A stretch of DNA of 64,000 nucleotides from Albimonas pacifica (GCF_900113695.1 NZ_FOQH01000002.1:186001-250000); one strand, 5' to 3'. Positions 9,262-23,077 are shown, counted from the first letter of the stretch. Numbers and translations: made by a program. Notes: generated by a model not told the origin, from the sequence alone.

Positions 9262-10021
9262 CGGCGATCTCCTGGTCGGCGGCCATCGCCTCCTCGCGCA
9301 TCAGCTCCCACAGGCGGGTCTGGTGGGCTTCCAGCTCGGCGGCCCGGGCCTTCCGCTCGGACAGGGGCATGTCGATCTCGACGATCTCGCGCACCTGGCC
9401 GGGGCGGCGCGAGAGGACGACGACCTGGTGGCCCAGGCGCACGGCCTCGGCGAGGTTGTGGGTGACGTAGACGGCGCCGAAGCGCTCCCGCTCCCACAGG
9501 CCTTGGAGGTCGTCGAGCAGCAGTTCCCGGGTCTGGCTGTCGAGGGCCGAGAGCGGCTCGTCCATCAGCAGGCAGGCGGGGCGCACGGCCAGCGCGCGGG
9601 CGATCGCCACCCGCTGCTTCATGCCGCCCGAGAGCTGCCGGGGCAGGGCGTCGGCGAAGTCCGACAGCCCGGTGCGCGCCAGCACGTCGGCGATGATCTC
9701 CTCGCGCTCGCGCCGGGACAGCCTGTGATCCTCCAGCGCCAGCGAGATGTTCCCGCGCGCGCTGCGCCAGGGCAGCAGGGCGAAGTCCTGAAAGATGTAG
9801 GTCAGCGGGTTGAGGCTGCCCGCGGGCGGCTCGCCGGTCATCGTGACCTGGCCCTCGTCCGGCCGCTCCAGCCCGCCGAGAAAGCGCAGCAGCGTGGACT
9901 TGCCGCAGCCCGAGGGGCCGACGAGGCACACGATCCGCCCCGCCGGGGCCGCGAAGGAGATGTCGCGCAGGACCTCCACCCCGTTGTAGCGGTGCGAGAC
10001 ATGGGCGAGGGCGAGGTCCAT
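9254..10021 (-). CDS. ABC transporter ATPase, NitT/TauT (SsuB/TauB-like) family
   Basis: The 255-residue ATP-binding subunit shows the Walker A loop GPSGCGKST near residue 35, the Q loop TYIFQDFALLPW, the signature LSGGMKQR and the Walker B CLLMDEPLSALD followed by the switch His in YVTHNLAEAV. This arrangement is typical of nitrate/sulfonate/taurine importers. It is the second gene of a three-gene unit: binding protein, ATPase, permease. Two GC-rich hairpins separate it from the binding-protein gene. Confidence 0.9.
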   Translation of the reverse strand: MDLALAHVSHRYNGVEVLRDISFAAPAGRIVCLVGPSGCGKSTLLRFLGGLERPDEGQVTMTGEPPAGSLNPLTYIFQDFALLPWRSARGNISLALEDHRLSRREREEIIADVLARTGLSDFADALPRQLSGGMKQRVAIARALAVRPACLLMDEPLSALDSQTRELLLDDLQGLWERERFGAVYVTHNLAEAVRLGHQVVVLSRRPGQVREIVEIDMPLSERKARAAELEAHQTRLWELMREEAMAADQEIADV

Positions 10022-10040
10022 GGCGGGCTCCAGAAACGGC

Positions 10041-10100
10041 CGGGGCCGGCGCGGTCGCCGGCCCCGAGAGGACGCGAGGCCGGCGCAGGGCGCCGGCCTC
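10041..10100 (-). other. Two tandem hairpins between the binding-protein and ATPase genes
   Basis: The 86-base spacer contains two perfect stems. The first in transcription order is 10 bp, GAGGCCGGCG with a 5-base loop (10076-10100). The second is 11 bp, CGGGGCCGGCG with a CGGT loop (10041-10066). Neither has a U tract. Such spacers commonly protect or attenuate mRNA so that more binding protein than ATPase is made; that role is inference here. Confidence 0.6.
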
Positions 10101-10107
10101 GGAGGGA

Positions 10108-11154
10108 TCAGTTGGTGGGGACGTAGCTGGCGTCGACCAGCTCCTCGGTGGTCAGGCCCTCGGGCGCGAGCCCGTGGGCCTTGAACCAGGCGAGCTGCTT
10201 CTCGACGTCGGCGACGTCGAGGTCGGTCGACATGTAGACGGCGCCGGCCTTGATCGAGGCGGCCGCCTGCTCCAGCGGCTGGTCGGCGTAGACGTAGCCG
10301 TGGATCAGCTCGACCATCGCGTCGGTGGTCGCGGGGTCGGGGGTCTCGGCCAGGAAGGCGGCGGCGTAGTCCTCGACCCCGCGCTGGTAGGCGCGCAGGA
10401 AGCGCTCGACCATGTCGCGGTTCTCGGTGGCGTTCTCGGTCGAGGTGAAGACGGTGGTCACCTGGTAGGGGCCCATGTCCTTCAGCCAGCCGATGATGTG
10501 GGCGGCCCCGCTCGCGTCCAGCGCGGCGGCGATGTGGGGCACCATGGCGATGGCGTCGACCTGGCCCGACTTCAGCGCCCCGATCATCGAGCCGACCTTC
10601 TGCAGGGGCTTGAGGTCCATGTCCTCGACCGAGAAGCCGTTCGCCTCGGCGAAGAGCGCCGCCTGGTAGTGGAAGGAGGAGCCCTGCTGGGTCATCCCGA
10701 AGCTGCGCCCCTTGAGGTCGGCGGGCGTCTTCAGCCCCGCCTCGAAGGCCTGGTTGGAGGCGAGCAGCGCGGTGCCGTTGGCCGAGGGATCCTCGGCGTA
10801 GAGGCCCGCGACCACCTTCAGCGCGCCCTTGTCGGCGAGATTGAAGAACCCGCCGGTCAGCGCGGTGACGCCGAAGTCGATGTCGCCCGAGGCGATGGCG
10901 ACCGCGACCGGCTGGGCGGCCTGGAAGAACTTCAGCTCGACCTCCAGCCCCTCGTCGGCGAAGTAGCCGCGCTCGAGCGCGATGAAGCTCGGGGCGTGCG
11001 AGGTGAAGCGCAGGGCGCCGACGGTGACCTTGTCGGCGGCCGAGGCGGGCTCGGGCAGGATCGCGCCCAGCGCGGCCGCGCCCATCGCCGCGGCGCCGGC
11101 GAGCCGCATCCAGCCGCGTCGGCTGAGCGCCGCCCAGGTGTCGGTGGTCTTCAT
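10108..11154 (-). CDS. Periplasmic substrate-binding protein, NitT/TauT-type ABC transporter
   Basis: This 348-residue protein captures the substrate for the transporter. The start at ATG 11154 follows GGGAGGA at good spacing; the frame extends further upstream but without protein character. The N-terminus has an RR-containing signal, SRRGWMRLAGAAAMGAAALG, with a probable cut after PASA near residue 39. The mature part begins with the family pattern VTVGALRFTSHAPSFIALERGYF and includes ASGDIDFGVTAL, where these proteins sense ligand. The ligand could be a sulfonate, a pyrimidine or another small organic; nothing nearby decides it. Confidence 0.88.
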   Translation of the reverse strand: MKTTDTWAALSRRGWMRLAGAAAMGAAALGAILPEPASAADKVTVGALRFTSHAPSFIALERGYFADEGLEVELKFFQAAQPVAVAIASGDIDFGVTALTGGFFNLADKGALKVVAGLYAEDPSANGTALLASNQAFEAGLKTPADLKGRSFGMTQQGSSFHYQAALFAEANGFSVEDMDLKPLQKVGSMIGALKSGQVDAIAMVPHIAAALDASGAAHIIGWLKDMGPYQVTTVFTSTENATENRDMVERFLRAYQRGVEDYAAAFLAETPDPATTDAMVELIHGYVYADQPLEQAAASIKAGAVYMSTDLDVADVEKQLAWFKAHGLAPEGLTTEELVDASYVPTN

Positions 11155-11408
11155 GGTCGTCCTCCCTGGCGCCGCCCCTGGTTCCCGGTTGCGGTCCGGG
11201 CGGCCGTGTTCAACCCCTTGAGTCTCGTCCCGCGCCCCGCCTGCGTCGCGCTCCGCGACGCCCCGGGGGGCCGGTGGTCGGGGATTAGCACCGCCTCGGG
11301 GCCTGCGCAAACCTGCCGCAGGGTCCGGCCGGGGCGCGGACCCGCCGCCGGGTCCCCCGGCGAACGCGCCCGCTTGACGCCCCGCGCAGGCCCCGATACC
11401 GCGCAGGC

Positions 11409-13247
<1,839 letters not shown>

Positions 13248-13452
13248 GCCCGGCTGGCCCGCCATCCTGCGGCGCCCGCTGACGCGGGCAATCCTTTCAT
13301 CTCGGTCCGCGCAGCCGCGCGTCCCTCGGCGACGGCGGGCCGGGGGCCCGCCTTCGGCGCGCGGGGCGGGCCTCGTCCCGTTCCGGCCGCCGACGCGCGC
13401 GCGGGGACGGGCCGCCTCGCCCCCTTGCGTCCCGCGGTGCAGCATCTGCCGC

Positions 13453-13481
13453 TTGCGTCGCTCCGCGGCCGCGTCTAACTT
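13453..13481 (+). promoter_or_regulatory. Candidate promoter of the gcvTHP operon
   Basis: TTGCGT at 13453-13458 is followed after 17 bases by TAACTT at 13476-13481. Transcription from it would begin a few bases before the first aptamer helix of the glycine riboswitch at 13486, which supports the assignment. The -10 match is weak. Between the upstream gene and this site (13248-13452) I see only a small possible terminator stem at 13274-13289. Confidence 0.45.
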
Positions 13482-13485
13482 GAAA

Positions 13486-13662
13486 TCGACCCGTTGGGAG
13501 ACGCCGGCGACCTGAATCGCAGATCAGGACGCCGGGGCCGAAGGAGCAACCGCCCCGGAAACTCTCAGGCGAAAGGACCGGCGGGGTCGACGCGAAACGC
13601 TGGAGAGAGGCGCCGCACAGGCGCTCGCCGAAGGGATAGCGATCTCAGGCGAAAGGACAGCG
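13486..13662 (+). promoter_or_regulatory. Tandem glycine riboswitch (gcvT element)
   Basis: Two glycine aptamers lie head to tail in the leader of gcvT. Aptamer 1 is closed by TCGACCC (13486-13492) with GGGTCGA (13584-13590). Aptamer 2 is closed by CGCTG (13598-13602) with CAGCG (13658-13662). Both carry the conserved GCCGAAGG and CTCAGGCGAAAGGAC blocks. The linker is only 7 bases. In known systems glycine binding switches the cleavage genes on. A 9-bp hairpin (13674-13695, arms GCCGGCGGA and TCCGCCGGC) follows without a U run, so the switch may act on translation or through a non-classical terminator. Confidence 0.95.
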
Positions 13663-13726
13663 GGGGCGCCACGGCCGGCGGAGCCATCCGCCGGCGGCGA
13701 CGCCGCATCGGTCACTGGGGGAATCC

Positions 13727-14875
13727 ATGCCGGACGATCACGCGATGGACGAGGCGCAGCGCACGCCGCTCTTCGCCCTGCACGAGAGCCTGAAGGCCCG
13801 CATGGCGCCCTTCGCGGGCTGGGCCCTGCCGATCCAGTATCCCTCGGGGATCCTTCGCGAACATGCCGCCGCGCGCGAGGCCGCGGCGCTCTTCGACGTC
13901 TCGCACATGGGCCAGGCCTTCCTGCGCCCGAAGTCCGGCAAGCTGAAAGGCGCGATGCTGGCGCTCGAGACGCTGGCCCCCGTCTCGGTGGCGGGGCTGG
14001 CGGAGGGGCGTCAGCGCTACGGGCTGTTCACCTCGCCCGAGGGCGGCATCCTCGACGACTTCATGTTCGCGAACCTGGGCGACGCGCTCTTCATCGTGGT
14101 CAACGCCGCGCGGCGGGAGCATGACTTCGGCCACCTGCGCGCCCATCTCTCCGACGCCTGCGAGCTGGAGGAGCTGACCGACCGCGCCCTGATCGCCCTG
14201 CAGGGCCCGAAGGCCGAGGCGGCGATGATGGCGCTGGGCGCCCGCGTGGGCGAGATGCGCTTCATGGACGTGGCCGAGACGGCGCTGGCGGGCGTGCCCT
14301 GCCTGGTCTCGCGCTCCGGCTACACCGGCGAGGACGGGTTCGAGATCTCGCTCCCCGCCGACCGCGCCGAGGGCGTGGCCGAGGCCCTGCTGGAGCAGCC
14401 CGGCGTCGCCCCCGCGGGCCTTGGCGCCCGGGACTCTCTGCGGCTGGAAGCCGGCCTCTGCCTCTACGGCTCCGACATCGACGAGACCACCAGCCCGGTG
14501 GAAGCGGGCCTGCCGTGGGCGATTCAAAAAATCCGCCGCCGCGGGGGCGCCCGGGAGGGCGGCTTCCCCGGCGCCGAGCGGATCCTGGAGGAGCTGGAAT
14601 CCGGCCCCGCCCGCCTGCGCGTCGGCCTGCTGCCCGAGGGGCGCGCCCCGATGCGCGCGCCCACGCCGGTCTTCGCCTCCGAGGATGCGGCCGAGCCGAT
14701 CGGGACCGTCGTCTCCGGCGCCTTCGGTCCCACCCTGGGCGGACCCATGGCCATGGCCTATGTGCCCACGGACCACGCCACGCCCGGAACCCGCCTTTAC
14801 GGCGAGGTCCGGGGCAAGCGCCTGCCCGCGCAGGTCGCCTCCCTCCCCTTCGTCCCCCATCAGTACAAGCGCTGA
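13727..14875 (+). CDS. gcvT: Glycine cleavage system T protein (aminomethyltransferase)
   Basis: GcvT (382 residues) takes the aminomethyl group from the H-protein lipoyl arm, releases ammonia and passes the carbon to tetrahydrofolate. Family motifs include FAGWALPIQYPSGILREH, LFDVSHMGQ, LIALQGPKA, SRSGYTGEDGFEI and RDSLRLEAGLCLYGSDID. The ATG at 13727 lies 5 bases after GGGGGA; a second ATG at 13742 is possible. It is the first gene of gcvT-gcvH-gcvP and is preceded by the glycine riboswitch, so expression should rise with glycine. Confidence 0.95.
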   Translation: MPDDHAMDEAQRTPLFALHESLKARMAPFAGWALPIQYPSGILREHAAAREAAALFDVSHMGQAFLRPKSGKLKGAMLALETLAPVSVAGLAEGRQRYGLFTSPEGGILDDFMFANLGDALFIVVNAARREHDFGHLRAHLSDACELEELTDRALIALQGPKAEAAMMALGARVGEMRFMDVAETALAGVPCLVSRSGYTGEDGFEISLPADRAEGVAEALLEQPGVAPAGLGARDSLRLEAGLCLYGSDIDETTSPVEAGLPWAIQKIRRRGGAREGGFPGAERILEELESGPARLRVGLLPEGRAPMRAPTPVFASEDAAEPIGTVVSGAFGPTLGGPMAMAYVPTDHATPGTRLYGEVRGKRLPAQVASLPFVPHQYKR

Positions 14876-14884
14876 GGCCCGCGA

Positions 14885-15247
14885 ATGACCAAGTACACCG
14901 AAGAGCACGAGTGGCTCGACCTCGACGGCGACATCGTCACCGTCGGCATCACCGAGCACGCCGCCGAGCAGCTGGGCGACATCGTGTTCATCGAGCTGCC
15001 CGAGATCGGGGACGAGGTCGCCGCGGGCGCCGAAGTCTCGACCATCGAGTCCGTCAAGGCGGCCTCCGACATCTCCGCGCCGATCGACGGCGAGATCGTC
15101 GAGGTGAACGACAAGATCGTCGAGAACCCCGCCCTGGTGAACGAGGATCCGACGGGCGCCGGCTGGTTCTTCCGCATGAAGATCGCCGACGCCGGCGCGC
15201 TCGACGAGTTCATGGACGAGGACGAGTACAAGGCCTTCATCGAGTAA
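14885..15247 (+). CDS. gcvH: Glycine cleavage system H protein (lipoyl carrier)
   Basis: The 120-residue carrier protein shuttles the methylamine group between GcvP and GcvT on a lipoylated lysine. That lysine is K58 in the pattern [15 protein letters not shown]. The ends match the family: [14 protein letters not shown] at the start and [15 protein letters not shown] near the end. The gene starts 9 bases after gcvT. Full family length, no anomaly. Confidence 0.96.
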   Translation: MTKYTEEHEWLDLDGDIVTVGITEHAAEQLGDIVFIELPEIGDEVAAGAEVSTIESVKAASDISAPIDGEIVEVNDKIVENPALVNEDPTGAGWFFRMKIADAGALDEFMDEDEYKAFIE

Positions 15248-15257
15248 GGCCGTCCCC

Positions 15258-15320
15258 CGGCCGGCGGGCGCCGCCGGCCGCCTCCGCCCGTCTTCCCACA
15301 GCCGCCGGCGCCGCGCCGGC
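15258..15320 (+). other. Two hairpins in the gcvH-gcvP spacer
   Basis: The 84-base spacer carries a perfect 10-bp stem, CGGCCGGCGG / CCGCCGGCCG with a GCG loop (15258-15280), and a 7-bp stem GCCGGCG / CGCCGGC with a CCG loop (15304-15320). The second ends just before the AGGGAG ribosome site of gcvP. They could raise H-protein level over P-protein or tune gcvP translation; this is inference. Confidence 0.55.
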
Positions 15321-15331
15321 AGGGAGCCCCC

Positions 15332-18178
<2,847 letters not shown>

Positions 18179-18681
18179 GACCGGGCGCAGAGCAGGACCG
18201 GGCGCCGCGTCGGGCGTCGCCCCGGAGGCCCGCGTCCGCCCGCGGCGCGCGGCCGCCGCGGCGCCCGGGTGCGACGTCTCCCGGGCGGCGGCTCGGTCCA
18301 GAGCCTGCCTGCGCGGGAGCGCCGCGGCCGGCCGCGCGCCGGTCGCGAGGTCCGGCCCGCGGCGCGAGGCGCGCGCGGCGCCCCGGGGGCGCCGTCTCCT
18401 CCGGCAGACGCCGTCGCGAGGGCCCGGCCGGGGACGCGCCGCGGCCGGCGAGGCGCTGGCCGCGGGCGTCGGGCCCGCGGCGCGGCGGCCGAGCGGGCGC
18501 CCGTGGGCCCCGTCTCCCGTGGCGGGGGCAGGCGGACGACGCCGGACCCCGGGAACGGCGTCTGCGGCGGGCGAGGGCCGGGTCCGGCGCCCCCAGCGGC
18601 GTCGCGTCGCTTGATCGGCGCCGGGGCGCGGGGCAGGGTCCGGCCGCCGAGATCCCGCGTTCCCTTGCCCGGACCCCTGCC
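18179..18681. other. GC-rich intergenic region without a recognisable gene
   Basis: These 503 bases are extremely GC-rich. An open frame covers part of it, but its product is only Arg, Gly, Pro and Ala without domain character and it overlaps the HAD gene in another frame, so I do not call it. The sequence GGACCGGGCG occurs twice close together right after gcvP. No clear terminator or promoter could be defined. Confidence 0.5.
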
Positions 18682-19293
18682 ATGCCCACGCCCCCCCGCG
18701 CCGTCGTCTTCGACGTCGGCAACGTGCTGATCGACTGGCAGCCCGCCCGCCTCTACGAGACGCTGGTCCCCGACGCGGCCGAGCGCGAGGCGCTCTTCGC
18801 CCGCGTCGACTTCGCCGCCTTCAACCTCGAGGGCGACCGCGGCGACCTCGCTGAGGCGACCGCCGCCGCCGCCCTCCGCCACCCCGACGACGCCCCCCTG
18901 GTCATGGCCTGGCGCGAGCGCTGGCAGGAGATGTTCGGACCCGAGATGCCCGGCTCGCCCGAGATCTTCCGCGCCCTGAAGGACGCGGGCGTCCCCCTCG
19001 CCGCGCTGACCAACTTCGCCCGCGACACCTGGCTGCTGGCGCAGGCGCGCTTCCCCCTGCTGTCCGGCTTCGACGTCGAGGTCGTCTCCGGCCGCGAGGG
19101 CGCGATCAAGCCCGAGCCTGAGATCTACGCGCTGGTCGAGGCGCGCCTGGGGATGAGCGGGGCGGAGCTGTTCTTCACCGACGACAAGCTCGCCAACGTC
19201 GAGGCCGCCGCCGCGCGCGGCTGGCGGGTGCACCATTTCCAGGGGGCGGGCGGCCTCGCCGAGGCGCTGCGGGCCGAGGGGCTGGCGGTCTGA
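18682..19293 (+). CDS. HAD-family hydrolase
   Basis: The 203-residue protein is a haloacid-dehalogenase-superfamily phosphatase-like hydrolase of the YihX/epoxide-hydrolase-N type. Motif I is VVFDVGNVLIDW near residue 8, in which the second Asp of the usual DxD phosphatase motif is replaced by Gly-Asn. Motif II is the Thr in ALTNFARDTW. Motif III is the Lys in EGAIKPEPEIY. Motif IV is the acidic pair in LFFTDDKLANVEAA. The substrate is unknown; sugar phosphates or flavin phosphates are common for relatives. It stands alone and is convergent with the dehydratase gene, with a small 7-bp hairpin (19303-19323) between. Confidence 0.85.
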   Translation: MPTPPRAVVFDVGNVLIDWQPARLYETLVPDAAEREALFARVDFAAFNLEGDRGDLAEATAAAALRHPDDAPLVMAWRERWQEMFGPEMPGSPEIFRALKDAGVPLAALTNFARDTWLLAQARFPLLSGFDVEVVSGREGAIKPEPEIYALVEARLGMSGAELFFTDDKLANVEAAAARGWRVHHFQGAGGLAEALRAEGLAV

Positions 19294-19331
19294 TCGCGGC
19301 CCCCCGGGGACGCCCCCCCCGGGACCCCCCG

Positions 19332-20198
19332 TCAGGTCGTGACGCGCGCCTCCAGCGCCAGCCGGCCGTGGGCGTTCAGCGCCCAGAGGTCGGCCCGGGC
19401 GCCCAGGGTGCGGCCGCAGAGGCTGAAGGTCTCGCCGCAGTGGAGCGGCGACGCCGCGCGATACTCGAAGGTGCGGGGGAGCCGGCGGGTCTCGTCGCGC
19501 AGCAGATCGGCGAGGAGCTGGGCCACCAGCATCCCGTCGACCACCCGCTCCGCGCAGCCCTCGCGCCCGGTGGCGTAGGCGTGGTCGTAGTGGATGCGCA
19601 GGGCGTTGAAGGTCAGCGCCGCGTAGCGGAACAGCAGCACCGGATCCGCCTCGACCTCGCGGCGGAAGGCGGGACGCTCGTCGCGCTCCGGCGGCTCGGC
19701 CTGGGGGGGCTCGTCGGGGCTCCAGTCGGGGCGGAAGACCAGGTCCTCCTCCTCGCGCAGGGCCGGCGCCCCGTCCACCAGGATCTCGTGGCGCAGGGTG
19801 ACGATGGCCAGCGCCCCGGAGGCCGCCTGCTTGATCGCCACGTTCTGGATCACTGAGATCCGCTCCGCCTCGGCGCCGATGGGGATCGGGGCCAGGAACT
19901 CCAGCCGCCCGCCGCCGCGCCGCCGGCGCGGCAGGCCGGTGTCGGGCAGGAAGCCGCCGGCGCGCGGCAGCCCGTCCTCGGCGAGCTCGGAGGCCGGGGC
20001 GGTCTCGGCGAAGAACAGGTTGTGCCACATCGGCGGCAGCGGCTCGCCCGCGGCGGGGGGCGGGCCCGCGCGCCCGAGCGCGTGGTGGAGCGCGGCGACG
20101 GGCCCGGGGGCGATGCGCGCGCGCATCACCCGGGGCTCGCCGGCGCTGTCGGGGATCGGGGGGCGGGGGGCTGCGGGAGAAGGGGTCTCGCGCGCCAT
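19332..20198 (-). CDS. MaoC/FAS1-type acyl-CoA dehydratase-like protein
   Basis: The 288-residue protein looks like the mesaconyl-C4-CoA hydratase / HTD2-type double hot-dog family. Support comes from the N-terminal PMWHNLFFAETAPASELAEDGLP, the conserved RRRRGGGRLEFLAPIPIG, and the hydratase motif LTFNALRIHYDHAYATGREG near residue 200. Such enzymes hydrate or dehydrate acyl-CoA or acyl-ACP thioesters. The start ATG 20198 lies 2 bases after the stop of the secreted protein gene upstream, so the two are probably cotranscribed. I cannot tell whether it serves the ethylmalonyl-CoA or 3-hydroxypropionate type routes, as no partner genes are nearby. Confidence 0.75.
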   Translation of the reverse strand: MARETPSPAAPRPPIPDSAGEPRVMRARIAPGPVAALHHALGRAGPPPAAGEPLPPMWHNLFFAETAPASELAEDGLPRAGGFLPDTGLPRRRRGGGRLEFLAPIPIGAEAERISVIQNVAIKQAASGALAIVTLRHEILVDGAPALREEEDLVFRPDWSPDEPPQAEPPERDERPAFRREVEADPVLLFRYAALTFNALRIHYDHAYATGREGCAERVVDGMLVAQLLADLLRDETRRLPRTFEYRAASPLHCGETFSLCGRTLGARADLWALNAHGRLALEARVTT

Positions 20199-20200
20199 GC

Positions 20201-20785
20201 TCAGAACTCGGCCAGCGCGTCCAGATCGATGGCCTCGAAGAAGGCCTGGCGCGTCTCGGCCGGGGCGGAGCCGGAGACGGTCACCAGGATGCGCCGGTCG
20301 ATCAGCGCCTGGATCTCGCCCTCGGGGGTGACGATGGCGCGGTGCTTGCCCACCCGCATGACCTTGCCCATGGCGCCCATGGCCGAGGCGTTGCCGAACA
20401 TCGCCGACATGGCGGTGACCATCGGGCTGTCGGCGGCGAAGGTGACCACGACCTCGTCCGTGCCGTCGGAGTAGGTGGCCGAGGACACCAGCCCGCCGCC
20501 GAACATCTGCGCGGCCATGGCCTGGTCGGCGCTCTCGTCCCGGGTCCAGCCGTCGAGCGGCTCGGGCAGGAAGCCGCCGAGGTCCTGGGCCTTCATCTGC
20601 CCCAGCAGGGTGACGGCGAACTCGGCCTCGTCGCGGGCGGTGACGAAGTCGCCGGCGCGGTAGGCCTCCAGCGCCGCGTTCAGGCTGTCCTCGACGTCGT
20701 CGGCCCGCGCGGGGCCGGCGACGAGCGCCGGGATCAGGCCGGCGGCGAGGATCGCGGCGGTTGCGTACGGGCGCAGAAAAGTCAT
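20201..20785 (-). CDS. Secreted protein of unknown function
   Basis: A 194-residue protein with an N-terminal Sec signal (TFLRPYATAAILAAGLIPALVAG, cleavage probably after ARA near residue 28). The mature part begins with a short helical segment, ALEAYRAGDFVTARDEAEFA, that resembles a single TPR-like repeat, followed by a region with QMFGGGLVSSATYSDG. I do not recognise an enzyme motif. It is translationally close to the downstream dehydratase gene (2-base gap), but the two functions have no obvious link. Confidence 0.75.
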   Translation of the reverse strand: MTFLRPYATAAILAAGLIPALVAGPARADDVEDSLNAALEAYRAGDFVTARDEAEFAVTLLGQMKAQDLGGFLPEPLDGWTRDESADQAMAAQMFGGGLVSSATYSDGTDEVVVTFAADSPMVTAMSAMFGNASAMGAMGKVMRVGKHRAIVTPEGEIQALIDRRILVTVSGSAPAETRQAFFEAIDLDALAEF

Positions 20786-21223
20786 GGCTGGCCTCCCCAG
20801 GCGTGGCTGCGCCTCCCTGTGGAGGCTGGCATGGTCCCAAAGCGGAATAAGACCGGGGGGCGAGGGCGGGTCAATACGGCCGGAGCGCCTCAGGGCGCCG
20901 TCGGGGCCCGTGCGGCGCGGAAACCGACAGGGCGTTCATGCGCGGCTAATCTTCGGGGCGCGAAGGCCGGCGGCGGAGGCGCCCGCGGCCCGCGTCCCCC
21001 GGCGTCCCGCCGGCCTTCTCGCCCGGGGCCCGCGCCCCCCGGTCCCACCGGTTCGGACGCCTTGAGGCGCCCCCGAAACCGACGACACCCCCGCCCGGGG
21101 GCGGAGGCGTCGACGACGGGGCGAACCGCCCGGAACCGGGCGCAGGACCTGCTCCGCGGGGCGGGCGGTCGCTGGAGCCGGTCCGGCGCGCCCTCGCCCC
21201 CGCCGCTCAGGCCGGGTCCGCGC
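20786..21223. other. Intergenic region, nothing recognised
   Basis: These 438 bases lie between the end of gatA and the secreted protein gene, both on the minus strand. The part next to the secreted protein gene (20820-20880) is somewhat richer in A and T and probably holds its promoter, but I cannot define elements. No protein-like frame and no clear hairpin terminator were found. Confidence 0.45.
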
Positions 21224-22714
21224 TCACCACCAGCGGTCGGGCCGCGCGGTGAAGCCGGCCGAACGCTCGAGCGCATAGGCGATGTCGAGCATCTCCGCCT
21301 CGCCCCAGGGCTTGCCGATGATCTGCAGGCCGAGCGGCAGGCCCGAGGAGTCCACCCCCGTCGGCACCGCCGCGCCGGGCAGGCCGGCGAGGTTCACCGT
21401 CACCGTGAACACGTCGTTGAGATACATCGCCACCGGGTCCGCGTCCGCCATCTCGCCGATCCCGAAGGCGGCCGAGGGCGTGGCGGGCGTCAGGATCGCG
21501 TCCACCGTCTCGAACGCCTGCTCGAAGTCGCGCTTGATCAGGGTGCGGACCTTCTGGGCGCGCAGGTAGTAGGCGTCGTAATAGCCCGCCGACAGCACGT
21601 AGGCGCCGATCATCACCCGCCGCTGCACCTCCGGCCCGAAGCCCTCGGCCCGGCTCTTCTCGTAAAGGTCCACGATCGCGTCGCCCGCGCCCAGCTTCGC
21701 GCGATGCCCGAAGCGCACGCCGTCGTAGCGCGCGAGGTTCGAGGACGCCTCCGCCGGGGCGATCACGTAATAGGCGGGCAGGGCGTATTTCGTGTGGGGA
21801 AGCGAGATCTCCACCGTCTTCGCGCCCGCGTCCCGCAGCATCTGCGCGCCGCGGTCCCACAGGGCGTCGATCTCGGCCGGCATCCCCTCCATGCGGTATT
21901 CCTTCGGAATGCCGATGGTCTTGCCGCGGATGTCGCCGGTCAGGGCCGCCTCGAAGTCGGGCACCGCGAGGTCGGCCGAGGTGGAGTCCTTGGGATCGAA
22001 CCCCGCCATCCCCTCGAGCATGATCGCCGCGTCCCGCACGGTCTTGGCCATCGGCCCCGCCTGGTCGAGCGAGGAGGCGAAGGCCACGATCCCGAAGCGC
22101 GAGCAGCGCCCGTAGGTGGGCTTCACGCCCACGATGCCGGTGAAGGCGGCCGGCTGGCGGATCGAGCCGCCGGTGTCGGTGCCCGTCGCGCCCAGGCACA
22201 GCTCCGCCGCGACCGCCGAGGCGGAGCCGCCGGACGACCCGCCCGGCGTCAGGTCCCGGTTGGAGCCCTTGGCCCGCCACGGGTTCACCGCCGGCCCGTA
22301 GCACGAGGTCTCGTTCGACGAGCCCATCGCGAACTCGTCCATGTTCAGCTTGCCGACCATCACCGCGCCGCGCTCCCACAGGCGGGCGGTGACGGTGGAT
22401 TCGTAGGGCGGCCGGAACCCCTCGAGGATGTTGGACGCGGCCTGGGAGGCGACGCCCTCGGTGCAGAACAGGTCCTTGATGCCCAGCGGAATGCCGCACA
22501 GCGACGGCGCGCCCTCGCCCTCGGCCGACAAGCGCGCGTCGGCGGCGGCGGCCATCTCGCGGGCCTTCTGAGGGGTCTTGGCGCTGACCGCGTTCAGGGC
22601 GTCGGCGGCGTCGACGGCGGCGAGGCAGGCCTCGGTCAGCTCGACGGAGGTGATCTCGCGGGCGCGGAGCTTGGCGCGGGCCTCGGCGATGGTCAGGCGG
22701 GTCAGGTCGGACAT
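21224..22714 (-). CDS. gatA: Asp-tRNA(Asn)/Glu-tRNA(Gln) amidotransferase subunit A
   Basis: GatA (496 residues) is the glutaminase subunit of GatCAB, which makes Gln-tRNA(Gln) and/or Asn-tRNA(Asn) by amidation. It has the amidase signature with the Ser-cisSer-Lys triad: Lys in [10 protein letters not shown] (about residue 79), serines in [17 protein letters not shown], and [21 protein letters not shown]. Length is normal. It follows gatC on the same strand after 75 bases. gatB is not in the window, a common split. Confidence 0.95.
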   Translation of the reverse strand: MSDLTRLTIAEARAKLRAREITSVELTEACLAAVDAADALNAVSAKTPQKAREMAAAADARLSAEGEGAPSLCGIPLGIKDLFCTEGVASQAASNILEGFRPPYESTVTARLWERGAVMVGKLNMDEFAMGSSNETSCYGPAVNPWRAKGSNRDLTPGGSSGGSASAVAAELCLGATGTDTGGSIRQPAAFTGIVGVKPTYGRCSRFGIVAFASSLDQAGPMAKTVRDAAIMLEGMAGFDPKDSTSADLAVPDFEAALTGDIRGKTIGIPKEYRMEGMPAEIDALWDRGAQMLRDAGAKTVEISLPHTKYALPAYYVIAPAEASSNLARYDGVRFGHRAKLGAGDAIVDLYEKSRAEGFGPEVQRRVMIGAYVLSAGYYDAYYLRAQKVRTLIKRDFEQAFETVDAILTPATPSAAFGIGEMADADPVAMYLNDVFTVTVNLAGLPGAAVPTGVDSSGLPLGLQIIGKPWGEAEMLDIAYALERSAGFTARPDRWW

Positions 22715-22789
22715 GCGGTCTCTCGGGCGATCGGGCGGGGCAGGGGGCGGGGGCGCGTGCGGAGCCTCAGGCGAAGGCTTGCGCGCGGC

Positions 22790-23077
22790 TCACTCCACCA
22801 CCTTGGGAACGGCGAAGAAGCCCTCGCGGGTGGCGGGGGCGTTGGCCAGCACCTTGTCGCGGATGCCGCCGTCGGTGACCGCATCCTCGCGCCGGCGCAG
22901 GGCCATGGGGGTGACCGAGGTCATCGGCTCGACCCCCTCCACGTCCACCTCGCCCAGTTGCTCGACCCAGCCCAGGATGCCCGAGAGCTCGGCGGCGAGC
23001 GTCTCCAGGTCCTCGTCCTTCACCCGGATGCGGGCCAGGTGGGCGACGCGGGCGGCGGTGGCCTTGTCGATGGACAT
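22790..23077 (-). CDS. gatC: Asp-tRNA(Asn)/Glu-tRNA(Gln) amidotransferase subunit C
   Basis: The 95-residue GatC starts [19 protein letters not shown] and contains [18 protein letters not shown], both family hallmarks. It holds GatA and GatB together in the amidotransferase. I chose ATG 23077; the frame extends to 23155 but that part is not protein-like. It precedes gatA and lies 52 bases downstream of the ceramidase-family gene. Confidence 0.94.
   Translation of the reverse strand: MSIDKATAARVAHLARIRVKDEDLETLAAELSGILGWVEQLGEVDVEGVEPMTSVTPMALRRREDAVTDGGIRDKVLANAPATREGFFAVPKVVE

Noticed and set aside
13248..13452. Terminator for the ABC-F gene
   Set aside because: Only a 6-bp stem (13274-13289) with a poor U run; too weak to list separately.
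18269..18730. Plus-strand frame of 153 codons before the HAD gene
   Set aside because: Product is almost only Arg, Gly, Pro and Ala, overlaps the HAD gene and lacks a good ribosome site.
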